DNA of 64,000 nt from Rhamnusium bicolor (lineage: Eukaryota > Arthropoda > Insecta > Coleoptera > Cerambycidae), in assembly GCA_029963845.1 (NCBI GenBank), contig JANEYF010002661.1, positions 62,001-126,000 on the forward strand, given 5' to 3'. Numbering within the stretch: position 1 is the stretch's first letter; each line of letters opens with the position of its first letter. The translations under genes were made by a program, and so were the position numbers. This document shows, piece by piece, positions 33,960-44,657 of this stretch. The notes under the pieces were generated by a model, which worked only from the letters and a program-made list of their open reading frames with translations, ran no database searches and was not told the origin of the DNA.

Positions 33960-35290
33960 TAGATTCGCGTTATCCTGGAATTGCAATGTGACGAAATACG
34001 ATTATATTGTCGTAGATGTGTCAAAGCATTTACTTGGGCATGTAACACAAATATTAATAAACACGTGTCCTCAGAAAATGATAAAAGGGAGTGTGATTGG
34101 CTTTACTGATAGCGACACGCACCGCAATCTTAACTTAGATTTAGTGGAAGTGTTGGTTGGATGTTACATACCTTGGCCAAACTATATAATCTACTTTTTT
34201 AGACAATTTTTGCAAAAGTTTGTTAGTGGCAAGTATAGCAATGTTCAGATGTCATTAGAGTCGATACTAAGAAAATAATATTTTCAGCGGAGTGTGCCAA
34301 TATTAGACAGAATATTTCTTCTTAGGTGAATGGGATATAAATCTGGCTTATCATGGACGAAACCACTAATGCTTGCGATTGGAAGGTAATGAATATTTTA
34401 GTGGGTGAATTGGAGGAAAATTGTTGAATACGGGGACACTTAATTATCTCAAAAGTACTGGAAACTACAAATTCTGGCACTATTCACAATTATGGGCGAC
34501 AAATGCACAGAAAATAGGGACAAGTTATTATTATTTGGTACTGATTTAGTTAATTATAGCTGCTGGAAGTATATTGAAGGAAGCATACCAGAATGTTCTT
34601 CATATAATATGCTTAGCACATGGGCTTCATAGAATTACTGAGACTATTCCTAAGGTTGATAAATTAATATCTAGTGCAAAGAAAGTTTTTCTTAAAGCAC
34701 CAGATCGTGTACGGTTATTTCACGAAATCCCTGCAAATATACCATTACCTCCACAGCCCATTTTAACACAATGTGGAACTTGGTTAGAGGCAGTATCAAA
34801 TTATTACTGTAATTTTGTAAATGTGAAATCTCCACTGCAACAGTTAAATTCAAATGACGCAGTTGCTATTTCACAAGCCTAACAGGCAATTATTGATATA
34901 ACTGTCCAAGAAAATTTGAGGTCCATAGACGGAAATTTGTTACGAATTTCTCTAGTTATACGCCACCTCGAACAGAGGCCAGAAACATCGAAATTTACTA
35001 TAGTTGATGAAATGAATATTGTATTCGATCTTTGACAATACATTTTTGTATTATCGGGAAACATAGCTGAGAGAGTAAAACAAAAATTCAAACCTGTTTT
35101 GAAAACAATCCCGGATTTGTTACGTTGACAGGTGTAACAGATCTTTTTAATTGGCAAAGACGTAGACTTCTTTACACCAGTCATAAATGTGGCGACTTTG
35201 CGAAAATACCCAGTTATATCTGTCGACATTGAGCGATCTTTCTCACAATGTAAATGGATTTTCAATTAAATGCCTACGTTCAATTCCAAA
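33960..35290 (+). pseudogene. hAT-type transposase remnant
   Basis: In order across frames: LVEVLVGCYIPWPN...FFRQFLQKFVSG (the ANIPL.KL..P.FR.FL region) ending SLESILRK; IMDETTNACDWKVMNILVGE (first catalytic-type Asp, DETTD in relatives); then a 102-codon frame NVLHIICLAHGLHRITETIP...KKVFLKAPDRVRLF...TQCGTWLEAVSNYY; then RKYPVISVDIERSFSQCKWI at 35205-35260, the hAT C-terminal dimerisation block. Stops and frameshifts separate them, and no TIRs were found. The BED-type N-terminus is missing. Confidence 0.82.
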
Positions 35291-35793
35291 ACATTTAGAA
35301 TAGAAATTAATAATATACTGTAGGTAACTGATATGAAAAATGCTTATGTGTATGTTAGTTTAGTATTATATCCCCCAATATCTCCAGTCCGAGTGACTGT
35401 TTATAATAAATTGATTTTATCAATATTAGATATTACGGAATTCGCTAAAAAAAAAATGACAAGGAAAGTGTGTGCTGACACATAATCTACAGGCAATCTT
35501 GGTTTTGACGTCATTAGTACCTAAATTCCGAGCTCTAGATTTATATTGAAATGAAAAAAACATCTTTCTCAAAAAATTCTTTTTTGTTGCTACCGATTTC
35601 GCAAATTATGGTTTGATTCAAATTGAAAATCCTTGGAAAATTTTTTGATTTAAATTATAGTTGCCTGAAACAAACCATAATTCACGAAACTGTAGCAATA
35701 GAAGGAATTTGGTGAGAAATAGACTATTTTTCATTTTAGTTATTATTACATATAATACTTCACAATTTCAATTTACCATCTGAGGCAGCTGGT
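35291..35793. other. AT-rich intron, nothing recognised
   Basis: A local imperfect inverted pair (AAAATCCTTGGAAAATTTTT and CAAACCATAATTCACGAAAC types) near 35600-35700, otherwise unassigned. Confidence 0.35.
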
Positions 35794-36196
35794 TTGGTTA
35801 TACCATATCTAACAATGACACCCATGCAATATTTTAAGATAGAATTACCAATAGTAAATGAAAAAGGCTTGCGAAAAGAAATTGTAAAAATGGCCATCCC
35901 AGTTTATTTTGTAGGCAATTTGTAAAATATTAGCAAAACGTTTTTTTCTTAATCAAGATAAAAATTCTTCGAGAGATATCAGATTTCGTTAAAAAATTAC
36001 GTTTTGTAAAGTTATAATACTTTGATAATAATCTGCAAAATTAACAACCCATCCATAAATATTCATGGTTGAGCAGGCCATTTTTGCAACTTTAATCGAA
36101 ATATTGTTTACAAAACTTCCTCAATTGGTTTTGGTAGTTATATTTTAAAATATGGTATGTGTTCCATGCTCTAATTGTTAGATATGGCATAACCAA
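35794..36196. mobile_element. MITE with TTGGTTATRCCATATC ends
   Basis: Left TTGGTTATACCATATCTAAC and right (inverse) TTGGTTATGCCATATCTAAC are TIRs of about 24 bases. More distant pairing (ATATTTTAAGATA versus the inverse of TATTTTAAAATAT) lies inside. About 400 bases, no ORF. Confidence 0.75.
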
Positions 36197-38335
36197 TTCC
36201 CCAAAGTCTGATAGATTTAAATTTTATATTCATTGTCCTGTGGCAATGAAAAAAATTAGTATCTACATGTTTCGGTTACTGTTATTTTATATTTTAAATT
36301 TTGCATGAATTTTGAGAAAACTTATATTCTAACAGCGGCCTATTGATCTATAAGTAAACCTCACTGTTATCATCAATATAATCATTAACCATAGCAAAAT
36401 TTGAAAATGTCACGTTCATCCTTTCAAGTAGCAGATAATAGAAAATATCTTAAGGAGTCTATCTGGTAAGAAGGCTCAATGCCGCTCTATTTACGGAGCC
36501 GCCAATCCCTATTAACGGTGTTCAGAACTGGCAAGGATCAGCGGCGGCGATGGAGAGTGCAAATCCGCGTGAAAGCGATCTGCGTTCACCCCTTGTCATT
36601 CACGCCAACCCTCAACTCACAGCACACTTGACGCCTATACCCGTTGCTCTCACACACACACTCACATTCCTAAACAAATTAATTATTTAGTTTCCAACCT
36701 GCAGTTACTGAAAGTCAATAAATGCTGTCTCTGATAAGATCAAAATCTCTTGAAGTAACAAAAACATTTTCTTTTTGATAAGAATGACTGTGATAGCGAA
36801 GAGTATATATTTTGAATAAATTTCTAAAATAATAATTATTTATTATACCACAAAAATCATGTGTGATCTGATGAAAGTTACAAATGTTCTCAAATGGAAA
36901 ATCAAGTTGAAAGCATTCTACATATATTATGTTGAAAAGCAATATCCTTGAGTTTTCAAGAAGATTCAATAAATCTTTCTTAATTAAAATTTGAAAAACC
37001 TTGAAAATGCAGCTTTCTTTAAACTGCAGTTTCCATGGCTGATGCATTAGAAGTGAGTTAATTGCATGGCCCCCTCGATAACAAGATCTCAGCCCACGAC
37101 TTAAATATCCAGGGACATATTAAACAACCGCTGAACCAGTTGATGAAATAGTAACGAAAAGCTATAGTAAGCAGTTATCAATTAGAACCTGAAGATAGCA
37201 GATGTGACTCTACCGAAACGTCTTTTTAGCAAGTATAGTTCCACTAGGGACTTATCAGCATCACTTAAAAATTTATTATATCATTTAACACCTGCAAAAA
37301 CCTAAAGAAACATCAACAGTAAAGTACCGTTGGTTTTTAGATTCATAGAAAAATTTCAAGGGAACAAAAGATTTTATCTTTTTTAAGATTTTCAAATCAG
37401 TTCCATCGAAAAATAAATTTCAAGGGAGCAAAACTTTACTTTTACATAAAAATATATAAAAAAATAATTTTAATATTTTGTAACAAACATATTGAAGGAT
37501 ACGTTAGACAAGAGCATTTTTTCGTTTCGAGGTCCCATTGATAACGAAAAAACTGAGCCGTGAAAGTTTAATTTATGCAATCGCGTTGTAGCATTCTGCG
37601 GTTTGTGTTTCGCCCATTTATGAATGACTTTAAACGTCAACAAAAAAACAAAAAATAACAAAACTAACCTTAAAATAAAATGTGTAATGAGCTCTGTTCA
37701 TTTACTTGCATTAACCTGCACTAGTGTAAATTTATATTAATTCAACCTTATTTGTGATGACGGTATCTCTATATCATCCATTGTCATATATTTAATTTAT
37801 GTGGCAGATGACAGAAAGAAGTCGAACTGACAAGTGATAAAATTCACCGAGCTAAAAACTCGCCTCTAACACAAACACGACGACACGAAAAGTTGAAAAT
37901 TTTCAACTTTATGATGCCAACATAATTTTAAATTTTGCGTCACCAATAGGATCTCGAAACGTAAAAAAGCAAAACGCAAGAAGCTCTTGTCTAAAGTATC
38001 CTTGAGAGATTTCTTAAAAAGGTATATTAACATAATAACATAACATAACCTAACATCTCCCTAACATTTGCGTACTACTGCGTGCATACTACTCAATCCG
38101 AGTACACAGTTCCTTAAAACTATTTTTTATACATAAAGATATAGGGTAGATAATAATTAGTTTTCTAATGTAAGAAGCAGCGTAAAAATTCATTAGAATT
38201 TTGATATTCTCCAGATAAATTATGAAAATAAATTTTCAAATTTTACCAACTAAGACAGGGCCCGATAGTCCAATAATAGGCAAACTAAGCAATTGCCTAG
38301 GGGCGTTAAAATGCAAAGGGGCACTAAGCAGTTCA
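36197..38335. other. intron with a GC-richer patch at 36470-36660
   Basis: The patch has CGGAGCCGCCAATCCCTATT, AGCGGCGGCGATGGAGAGTG and a short (CA)n run; function unknown. A hammerhead-like motif sits at 37189-37222. The rest is AT-rich, with no coding. Confidence 0.4.
37189..37222 (+). ncRNA. hammerhead-like core motif (tentative)
   Basis: CTGAAGATAGCAGATGTGAC followed by TCTACCGAAACGTC. It fits CUGANGA, hairpin, CGAAAC, GUC in order, as in Penelope-associated minimal hammerheads, with one core change (A for U). No adjacent RT. Confidence 0.35.
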
Positions 38336-38346
38336 GCTGTCCCAAG

Positions 38347-38580
38347 CAAAAACACAGTAACTAATATTTTAACAAAAATCGAGGTTATGTTATTCTTTAC
38401 ACATACTTTGTTTTGCTCTATCTTTCTATCTAGGTTTGAGAGCCATATCTGCATTAATTTCGGAGATACAACTATGTCTAAAACACAGTAACTGCCTTTT
38501 ATAATAGAACTACCAATTTAAAACACAGTAAGTGAAAAATGTTCGACTAAATCACAGTAAGTGGTAGATACTGTGTTTTT
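38347..38580. repeat. iterated AAACACAGTAA subterminal motif
   Basis: AAAACACAGTAA(C/G)T occurs near 38349, 38478 and 38521, ATCACAGTAAGTG near 38551, and the inverse ACTGTGTTTTT near 38570. Further inverse copies lie at the right end near 42047 and 42777. This suggests an array of transposase-binding sites. Confidence 0.75.
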
Positions 38581-38803
38581 GATGGTTAATAAGTAGTAAA
38601 GTGTGTGATGGTGGTGACCGCTGCTGCCGTACTACTTCGTTTTCAAGTAATAATTAATTATTTATTGAAAAACATTTGTTTTTTTGTGGATTAATGTGGC
38701 CATAATGAAAAGTGAAGGTCAACAACTTGTAGCATTATGCACTGCTCAAAGGTATGTAAAAACATAAATCACGAAGCTTGTTCTTTATATTTGAGGTTAT
38801 GTT

Positions 38804-40878
38804 ATGTATATTTACAGAAAAATGATGCTAGCAACTGAAAGAGAAAGAAGCGACTTAAGTAATGATACTAGTGAGGAAGAAAGTAGTGTAGACGATAGCA
38901 TTGCAGATCCAGATTTCACATATGACCCAATTCATCATGTTACCGGCGATTTAGATGAAAATATCGATGATCTGAATATGGATGAAAATTTACCTCCCGA
39001 TCAAAATAATGTGAATGAGAGTAATGGGATATTAGATGAGAATCAAGAACAGAATGAGAATCTCGCACAAAATACTCAGGAAAATATTCGGTGTTAAAAA
39101 AAATCCGTTGTTATTTGTTGTAGGTTTCGTGACAAAAGCAGTTTTATACATGGTATCTTGTTTTTTGTTTCCTGATGAAACACTAATCAGACAGAAGAGA
39201 CTCAAAAAGTACAGAAGAAACAACGTAAAAGATTAACCCATGTAGCCAAAATAAATAAAGACAAGCATCCCATAAGAACCCCAGGGTGATCGATAAAATG
39301 CAAACGAAATTACAAATTATTTACAGATGAAGAAAGTCATGTACTATGGGATCACTATTGGAGACTGGAATATGGAGTGCGTAGAAAATGGATGACAAAA
39401 TATGTTCAAGTAGTAGGTGTAAATCGATGGGTAGCACCAAGAAAAAAAGCCAAAATTCTTAGAAATGAAAGTAGGAAATATTTTCTCATCAAATATCATA
39501 AAAGCATTCAGGTGTGTCGTTCATTTTTTTGGGCAGTCTTTGATATACGAATGATTCTGTAATTACAGAACTAATTATAGCTATAGAAAAGGAACCAATC
39601 TGTAAATTGGTTAAAGAAAATATCGGATGCCATGCGCAAACAACAAGAGATAGAGATATCATAAAAGATCATATACAATCATACAAACCTTGTGTGAGCC
39701 ATTATAGAAGATAAAATACTCCTAATATTAGGTACTTATCTCGCAAACTCTTTGTTAAAACAATGGTAGATGATTTTAATTCAAAGTATCCTCCGCAAAC
39801 GTGTGGTAGAGAAACATATCAAAAAACTTTAAAGATGAATATTTTTTGCATATGCCCGAAAGCGATGCGTTGATTGCATGGCATATGAACAAGAAAAAAA
39901 AGGAGACCGAGGGAAATGGTCGTGAGATTCCAGAATCTTTAATAGAAAATTGGAATTCTCACAAACAAAAGGCTAAAAAGGCTACAGAAAAATACAGTCT
40001 TCAAAAAGAGCTTCCGGAAGATGAGTCAGTGAGGATCTATTCCATGGACTGAAAAAAAGTTTTGTTGCCCATCATGCCAGGCATTAAAGATTGCTTCTTT
40101 ACGAGCCGCTTAGTGACTTTCAACGAGTTGTTTGCGATGTTGAAATCAAATTTCAAAAGCTATTGTGCTGTTTGGCATGAAGCTACAAGCAATCGCAGTA
40201 CCCAAAGCATTACAGATTCTATACTTATGGTGATCCGTTGTGAACGGGATGTTCCTAATTTCATATTTTGGGCGGACAATTGTACCGCTCAAAATAACAA
40301 TTGGCTTTTGTACACAGCTTTAGTATTTTCTGTTAACCAACCAGATGGACCTGAATCTATAACCATAAATTATCTGACTAAAGATCACACTCATAGGGCA
40401 GCTGATTCAATTCATGACAATATTGAACGCCGTCTGATGTTTATGATTATGAAGATTTAAAAAATGCTATGAAGTCCTCAAAGAAAAACTTAGAAGTCGT
40501 TGATGTAACAGAATTTCAAAATTGGACTAAAAAGAAAAGGCAGTCTCGAAAGGCAAATGACAATCTACAAACATGTTTGTTGTCAGAGGTTGTAGAAGTC
40601 GTGTTTACTAAAAATTCACGAAACATTAAACACAAGACAGATTTTTATCAAAACGAATATAATTCATTATATTAGATTTTTTGCAGAAAAAGTTTAATGT
40701 AAGCAAAAAGCCCGAAATAATTGAAAATCCACGAGGCATCCAAAAAGAAAAGAAAGAAATTATTCTCTCAAGATTTGTAAAGTTGATGCCTGAAAATAGA
40801 CAGGCTTTTTGGATAAATCTCCCACAAACTAATGGCTTTGTAGATTTATCGTTGGAGCATGAAAACAAGGATGTCTAA
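38804..40878 (+). pseudogene. transposase-like protein of an unplaced insect TE family, degraded
   Basis: The order resembles a protein family found in many copies in insect genomes. An acidic N-terminus (open 38804-39097) comes first. A TEETQKVQKKQRKRL basic stretch follows, possibly after an intron, then LFTDEESHVLWDHYWRLEYG. HIQSYKPCVSHYRR, LSRKLFVKTMVDDFNSKYPP and a C..C pair (CVDCMAYEQEK) come next. The 132-codon frame 40062-40460 has FFTSRLVTFNELF, SYCAVWHEATSNRS, then FWADNCTAQNNNWLLYTAL and KDHTHRAADSIHDNIERRLM. Last is a C-terminal tail to 40878 (FVKLMPENRQAFWINLP). The W.D.C..QN block looks like an RNase H-fold catalytic strand. I cannot name the superfamily; Sola-type is one candidate. 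At least six frameshifts or stops. Confidence 0.7.
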
Positions 40879-41048
40879 TGAAAAATTATTCATTGCACTC
40901 TTATCACAAATACAGTGTCCAAAAATACAAACAATATTACGTTTATTTTAAAATTACTATTTTGTTTTATGTCTAATAAAAGTTTCAAAACAAAAAATTG
41001 TTGGCAATTTGATTTTTTTATTGAAAGTGAATAAGGTGTAAAAAAAAT

Positions 41049-41990
41049 CTGATGTGGCCAGCACATAACTTTCTTATATCAGTATATATCATCCTGATCT
41101 AAAAAAATTATTCTATTTAATTATTCACTTACCTCAATGAAATTTTAATAGAGTACCTTGAAATGTTTAATTAAAATTTTTAAATAATTAATTATCAGCG
41201 TTATTCGATACTTTCAATAATAATTCATGTCATATATTTTAATAATTTTTTGTTGTTGACATTGACATTTTTGTAAGTAAATTAGACCTTTCAAACGTCA
41301 AACTGTTAAATTTATCCTAACCCCATTTTATGAGGCCAAATGTGTAAAATATTTCAGTTTACATCAGCTTTATTTAAGTACTTGGAAAATATATTTTATT
41401 AAGATATATTTTTTTGTAAAGTCAAATACAAAAAGTTTGGGTCCCGTGAACCCCCTTTCAGCTGGCCAATTTTGCTGTCTTCGGCCTTTAGAACAAGTGC
41501 ACCAAATTTGAAAGCTTTATCTCAACAACTGTGGCTGCTATCGCGATACTACAGACATGCGGACAGTTTTTTTTCATAAAGTTAGGTTTTTTCATTATAA
41601 TTCGTCGAGATTCGTCCAGAAATGCAATAAAATTTTTTTATTTTTTTTCCGAAACTGTATTTTTTCTTCTCTCATTCATTGTCTCTTCTGGTGGTACCAC
41701 ATTCACCAAATTTAATGTGTCACCTAAAATGTTGTTGACAATCTTAACTGCCAAATTTGGAAAGTCTCCCATTATTATTTTTTGAGTTATCGTGGATACA
41801 CACATACACACATACACACATCCACACACACATCCAGACACACATCCACACACACACACCAACAGAAATCATTCAGAAAATAGTCAGAATGGATTCAGAA
41901 GGGTTCAAAACGTATATATCCATCAAAATCTCGAGGTCGAAAAAAAATCACGATTACTATACTTCCTTATATTAGGTATAAGAAAGTAAA
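41049..41990. mobile_element. TIR element with ACTTTCTTATA ends, copy 2
   Basis: The left 350 bases and right 80 bases match the copy at 23733-24490. The middle carries GGGTCCCGTGAACCCCCTTT and a CA-rich microsatellite (41800-41865). The right end reads TATTAGGTATAAGAAAGTA. It sits inside the CTGTCCCAAG transposon. Confidence 0.7.
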
Positions 41991-42293
41991 GACATTCGGC
42001 GGTGACTTTTTTTGAGGCAAATTTGTAAAAAAAAAAAAAGATATTTACTGTGTTTTAGTAGACATAGAAAAAAAACTAGGTGGTTTTAAAAAACCAATGT
42101 AAAACCAAGTAACTGACTTTAATCTAAAATATCTAGCCTGTTTTTGAAAATTTTATTCAAAACCCCATTCAGCATGAAAATATAGGCTATATACCTATAA
42201 CCTCAGATATATTAAATATTAATACTAATATCAAGCCCAAAGGCAAGTTCAAACACGTTTGATTTGTTTACTCAAAACAATGACAGAAGCATA

Positions 42294-42773
42294 CTGGGTG
42301 GCCACGAGACTAGGGCCATATCTCGTTCAATTATGAACCGATTTAGACGAAATTTGATACAAAGATATTAGACCTAATTTCGGATGGACATGCAGATATA
42401 GTCAAAATGGCCGACTTCCAGTTTCCGCGGAAGTGCGTTTACCATTGATTTTATAAATGCATCACCCAGTATATTTTTTGTTTTTCGGAATCTACAACTC
42501 AAATTGCATAGGATAGTGTTGCCAAATTTACATTTTACTCAAGGAATTTTTCTTTTTTTCAAATTTATTTTTTACCGTAGAAGGCCGTGATTGGGAAAAA
42601 AATCTATTCCAGTTGATTTTAGTAACTCATATTAATAGTGATTTCATCAATTAAATCAATAACAAATGCCTCATGAAAGAATAAAATAATATGCCAAACG
42701 TGTTTTTTTAAGAAAAAAATCGGTTCATAATTGAAAGCGATATAAGCATGGTCCTAGTCTCGTGGCCACCCGG
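42294..42773. mobile_element. 480-bp MITE with CYGGGTGGCCACGAGACTAG ends, TA duplication
   Basis: Left CTGGGTGGCCACGAGACTAG; right inverse CCGGGTGGCCACGAGACTAG. Both continue to ATTATGAACCG about 50 bases in. TA flanks both sides (42292-42293, 42774-42775). No ORF. Typical of a mariner-derived MITE. Confidence 0.9.
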
Positions 42774-42799
42774 TATACTGTGTTTTTACTTGGGACAGC

Positions 42800-43544
42800 C
42801 GAGTTCATATATATTACAAAAAGTGACTAATTATAATCCCTTAATTCCTTACATTGATCTTTGACCTACATATAAATATAATAGACAAAATGTACAGGGG
42901 TATGCACGAAAAATTTTACTTCCCTTAACTTTTTATTTTTTTTGTCCTTGAAAAAAATCATACAGCCAAAAGTTGTAGGAAATTTTCCTATCATCTCAAT
43001 TTACTTACAGCAGAAAAAATTGTGCATTTTGTTTCGAAGACACAGATCAAACTTGCGGTTTTTTAAATGGAAAATCCTATATATTTTTAGCTTTCAGAAA
43101 TTGACGCTTTCTCCCAATTACAAAAATATGTATATGTTGCATATTTGCTTCAACCGTTTGCAAGTTATGCTCAGAATTATTGTTTAAAGGGTCAAATAAA
43201 TTAGATTTAGATAGTTATTATATTCTATCAATTTTAAATTTAATACAAACAATTTTATAAATCATAATTAATTACTAGACAGCGGAAATATATACCATTT
43301 TTTCATGGCCGCAGTGAAATAAAAAAATCCTATTTTTAAAGATTCTTTATGTAATTGAATTAATTGATATATATCATTGATACGTATGCGTTTATTTATA
43401 GGTCTGTAATATATGCAACCAGTGGTGCAACATTAAGGCTGGAAGCCGGGATAGACGTATGTAATATTATACGTAACTTTGTCCTTTTCCTGTCAGTTAA
43501 CAATATGACCGCGTACGGTAATGTGTAAAACTCATGAAAATTAT
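42800..43544. other. intron with mariner-like non-coding relic
   Basis: TGTACAGGGGTATGCACGAA (42892) and AAATGGAAAATCCTATATAT (43062) resemble mariner-family non-coding sequence seen at 31503-32000. No coding. Confidence 0.4.
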
Positions 43545-44094
43545 TAGTGATGGAAATAATGGAGATATTTCAATAATCAGTTATTATTATCGAGGTATTT
43601 TAACAACAAATTAATATTAATAGTACTAATTTTAGTAATTTTAGCCTTCTTAGCTAAGTTATTTGTAATTTTGGTATCATATTGGGTGAATTTATTAAAT
43701 ATAAATCGTATTACTTAATAATTTTTGGAGTGTTTTATTTACATTACAAACAGGTAACAACAACTACGTATTTAATAATAAAACTTAAACTACTACTTTT
43801 AAATTATTTTACTGTAAGTATGTACCTATTTGCCAAATCAAATATATGAGTTTACTGTACACTGTAGTTGACACTAAGTAAAAACCTACTATGAATGTTA
43901 TCATGTGCATCGATCGAAGATGCTAACTTCGAAATCGAGAGAATAATCGAATCGTAAGCCCCGCATACATCGTGCAATAATTGTGTACAATTAATTTTCT
44001 TAACTACTAATTTTTAGAAGTCATAATTGATTATTTCGAGATATTTAATTAATCGACTAATTCGATTATAGTATCTCCATTATTCCCATCACTA
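43545..44094. mobile_element. MITE with TAGTGATGGRAATAATGGAG ends
   Basis: Left TAGTGATGGAAATAATGGAG and right inverse TAGTGATGGGAATAATGGAG pair over about 22 bases, followed by ATA and imperfect AATCG pairing. 550 bases, no ORF. TAGTGATGG-type ends suggest hAT, but no 8-bp duplication was seen. Confidence 0.65.
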
Positions 44095-44657
44095 CTGCCT
44101 ACACTGTGAATTACTTAGAATTTGCACCTTTAACCTCGGTAGATGTGGAACGTTAATTTTTCTTGTACAAACAGCTACAGACCAAACAGCTCAAATTTAA
44201 CAGTCACGATTGCAGAAAGAATATTAGTTGTGACCATGTATGCTATTGCGATGACAGATTTCAGTCATTTTGAATAATACATTGTATCAAGCGGTATGTA
44301 TTTCATTATTCATTTTATACTTTTGATTTTATTTTTCTACGTATGGTCATCTGTGAACAGTGAGGCGGTAGGACCTACTCCAGTCTAATTTCCTTTCCCC
44401 TCTTAATTAATGAAAATAATCACATGCCAAAACCAACAAATACTGCGCTTTAAAGTCTGCAGATTACGGTGGAATACAATTATACAATGTAGTTTGAACT
44501 GACGTCAGACAAGTTAAAATTATAATAATTAAGACTACAGTGTTTTCATAAATTTTGTAGAGGAGAACAAAAAATTCGTCGGATATTTATCAAAGTGAAT
44601 AAGCATTTATTTAAATAATGGGGGCACATGCAAAACATATAGAGGTATATACTTTTT
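44095..44657. other. intron, nothing recognised
   Basis: Probably includes the 5' non-coding part of the piggyBac copy that follows; no defined TTAA end. Confidence 0.4.

Larger units (their letters stand above)
38336..42799 (+). mobile_element. DNA transposon of unplaced family with CTGTCCCAAG TIRs
   Basis: The left end GCTGTCCCAAGCAAAAACAC and right end (inverse) GCTGTCCCAAGTAAAAACAC match over about 22 bases, continuing ACAGTA. Between them are an eroded multi-frame coding region (38804-40878), a TIR element (41049-41990) and a MITE (42294-42773). Total is 4.46 kb, or about 3.0 kb without the nested pieces. No clear target duplication (TTCA on the left, CGAG on the right), so the boundary bases are approximate. 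Confidence 0.75.

Noticed and set aside
41757..41989. Thr/His-rich plus-strand frames
   Set aside because: Translations of a CA-rich microsatellite inside a TIR element.
38331..42805. A clean target-site duplication for the CTGTCCCAAG transposon
   Set aside because: The flanking bases do not match at 2, 4 or 8 bases, so no duplication is claimed.
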